Assembly: GCA_030593155.1 (NCBI GenBank)
Contig: JAUVHT010000030.1
Location: 1-8,404, forward strand
Source of the DNA: Candidatus Bathyarchaeota archaeon
GTDB taxonomy: Archaea > Thermoproteota > Bathyarchaeia > TCS64
Direction: 5' to 3'
Length of the DNA stretch: 8,404 bases
Each line of letters starts with the position of its first letter. The first letter of the stretch is position 1. Shown piece after piece: positions 7,805-8,404 of the stretch. A model generated the notes under the pieces. That model was given only the letters and a program-made list of their open reading frames with translations, was not told where the DNA came from and searched no databases. Made by a program: the position numbers and the translations under genes.

Positions 7805-7987
7805 ATGCCTACTAAGCACGCTCTGCACACGGGGAAGCGGGTGCATATAAAGTGCAGGCGGTGTGGTCGGAGGGCGTATCATATCAGGCAGAAGACGTGT
7901 TCGGCGTGTGGTTATGGGGGTTCTTCCAAGTTGCGGGGGTATAGCTGGGGCAGGAAGAGTCTGAACAGGTCTCGTCGGCTGCATTAA
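7805..7987 (+). CDS. rpl37e: large-subunit ribosomal protein L37e
   Basis: A 60-residue, very basic zinc-binding protein of the 50S subunit, found in archaea and eukaryotes but not bacteria, where it binds 23S rRNA. The zinc ribbon is complete: C17 and C20 (CRRC) with C32 and C35 (CSAC). The family signature is clear in RVHIKCRRCGRRAYHIRQKT (12-31) and in the C-terminal RGYSWGRKSLNRSRR (44-58). It begins with ATG, has full family length and ends with TAA. It lies 20 bases after lsm on the same strand with no promoter between, so the two are probably co-transcribed. No strong Shine-Dalgarno sequence is visible upstream (GGGGTTTTCTGG). Confidence 0.97.
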   Translation: MPTKHALHTGKRVHIKCRRCGRRAYHIRQKTCSACGYGGSSKLRGYSWGRKSLNRSRRLH

Positions 7988-8003
7988 TGTGGGTCGTCTG
8001 GGC

Positions 8004-8025
8004 TTCTTTTGGTTTGATGGGTTTT
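8004..8025 (+). terminator. T-rich candidate terminator after rpl37e
   Basis: TTCTTTTGGTTTGATGGGTTTT begins 17 bases after the rpl37e stop. Archaeal intrinsic termination relies on T-tracts in the non-template strand, with or without a hairpin, and I see no strong hairpin. The position between two converging genes fits. The minus-strand reading of this segment has no T-tract, so it would serve only the lsm-rpl37e operon. Confidence 0.4.
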
Positions 8026-8035
8026 CGTAGATCGT

Positions 8036-8404
8036 CTATTTTGGGTTCTGTCGTGCGTCGAGGTTGGTGCGGAGGAGCTGCGCGGCTTGGAGCAGGTTCT
8101 CGACTTCGTGGTCTGCTCTCTGGTCTTCGGTGGGGGGTCTGGGCTCTCCGTCTCTGTTGAGCCAGATTGTGTGGATGCCGGCGATCTTGGCGGGGCGGAT
8201 GTCGCTGAGGGGTGTGTCCCCTATGCTGACGGTTTCATGGGGTTTGGAGTTGGCTCTCTTCAGGGCGGTGTGGTAGTATTCCGGTTCGGTTTTGAAGCAG
8301 CCGATGGTGGGTTCGCTGAATACGTGGTCGAAGTAGTCGGTTCCTGTGGCGTGTTTTAGGGTCTGGGCCTTTGCTTCGGCGTTGGTGCCCGTGGAGAGGC
8401 AGAG
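8036..8404 (-). CDS. HAD-superfamily hydrolase, C-terminal part (5' end outside the window)
   Basis: The frame is open from the window edge to a TAG at 8038..8036, giving 122 residues that begin LCLSTGTNAEAKAQTL. Three haloacid-dehalogenase-fold motifs appear in order: motif II, hydrophobic residues then S/T-x-G (LCLSTG, 1-6); motif III lysine in CFKTEPEYY (K38); and motif IV, GDTPLSDI (62-69), with acidic D63 and D68 that help hold magnesium. The run AKIAGIHTIWLNRDGE (72-87) is typical of phosphatase-type members such as the phosphoglycolate phosphatase and YjjG-like groups. The nucleophile motif DxD and the cap lie upstream, outside the window, so substrate and exact subfamily cannot be decided. 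Members usually hydrolyse phosphate esters in the cytoplasm. The gene converges on rpl37e with 48 bases between the stops, and nothing ties it functionally to its neighbours. Confidence 0.85.
   Translation of the reverse strand, partial: LCLSTGTNAEAKAQTLKHATGTDYFDHVFSEPTIGCFKTEPEYYHTALKRANSKPHETVSIGDTPLSDIRPAKIAGIHTIWLNRDGEPRPPTEDQRADHEVENLLQAAQLLRTNLDARQNPK

Noticed and set aside
8064..8359. Two plus-strand open frames at 8064-8276 and 8087-8359
   Set aside because: They are antisense to the HAD-hydrolase frame, whose motifs II, III and IV are clearly on the minus strand. Their own translations show no motif.

Overview
The window is a core information-processing locus from an archaeon, read mostly on the minus strand. 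The RNA polymerase subunits are of the archaeal/eukaryotic type. They sit beside an Sm-like RNA-binding protein and ribosomal protein L37e, which is not a bacterial combination. Both large polymerase subunits are unsplit: B is one 1114-residue chain, and A joins A' and A'' in one 1280-residue chain. From memory, an undivided A subunit is reported for Thaumarchaeota/Aigarchaeota, Korarchaeota and Asgard lineages, while most other archaea split it. A TACK-like or Asgard-like source is therefore likely, but I cannot name the lineage.

Layout. Bases 25-3867 (minus) hold rpoA and bases 3869-7213 (minus) hold rpoB. They are transcribed rpoB then rpoA, with one base between rpoB's stop and rpoA's inferred start. 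Bases 7214-7553 are a relatively AT-rich divergent intergenic region with back-to-back promoter-like elements. On the plus strand, lsm (7554-7784) and rpl37e (7805-7987) form a short operon. A T-rich terminator-like stretch follows. The C-terminal 122 residues of a HAD-family hydrolase then run convergently on the minus strand (8036-8404, N-terminus outside the window). Bases 1-24, downstream of rpoA, are too short to call. A possible ATG at 5..3 (minus) could begin another gene, and rpl30e or nusA often follows rpoA in archaea, but nothing here proves that.

Function. RpoB and RpoA together build the polymerase active centre: RpoA supplies the metal-binding NADFDGD loop, bridge helix and trigger loop, and RpoB supplies the lysine-bearing GDKF..RHGQKG segment. 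Lsm and L37e act in RNA handling and the ribosome, so four of the five genes are growth-linked housekeeping genes. I found no mobile element, CRISPR array, tRNA, rRNA or novel multi-gene system. The most unusual feature is rpoA's start. No ATG, GTG or TTG lies in frame near the conserved N-terminus, but an ACG stands exactly where the start should be, seven bases after a near-perfect Shine-Dalgarno sequence.
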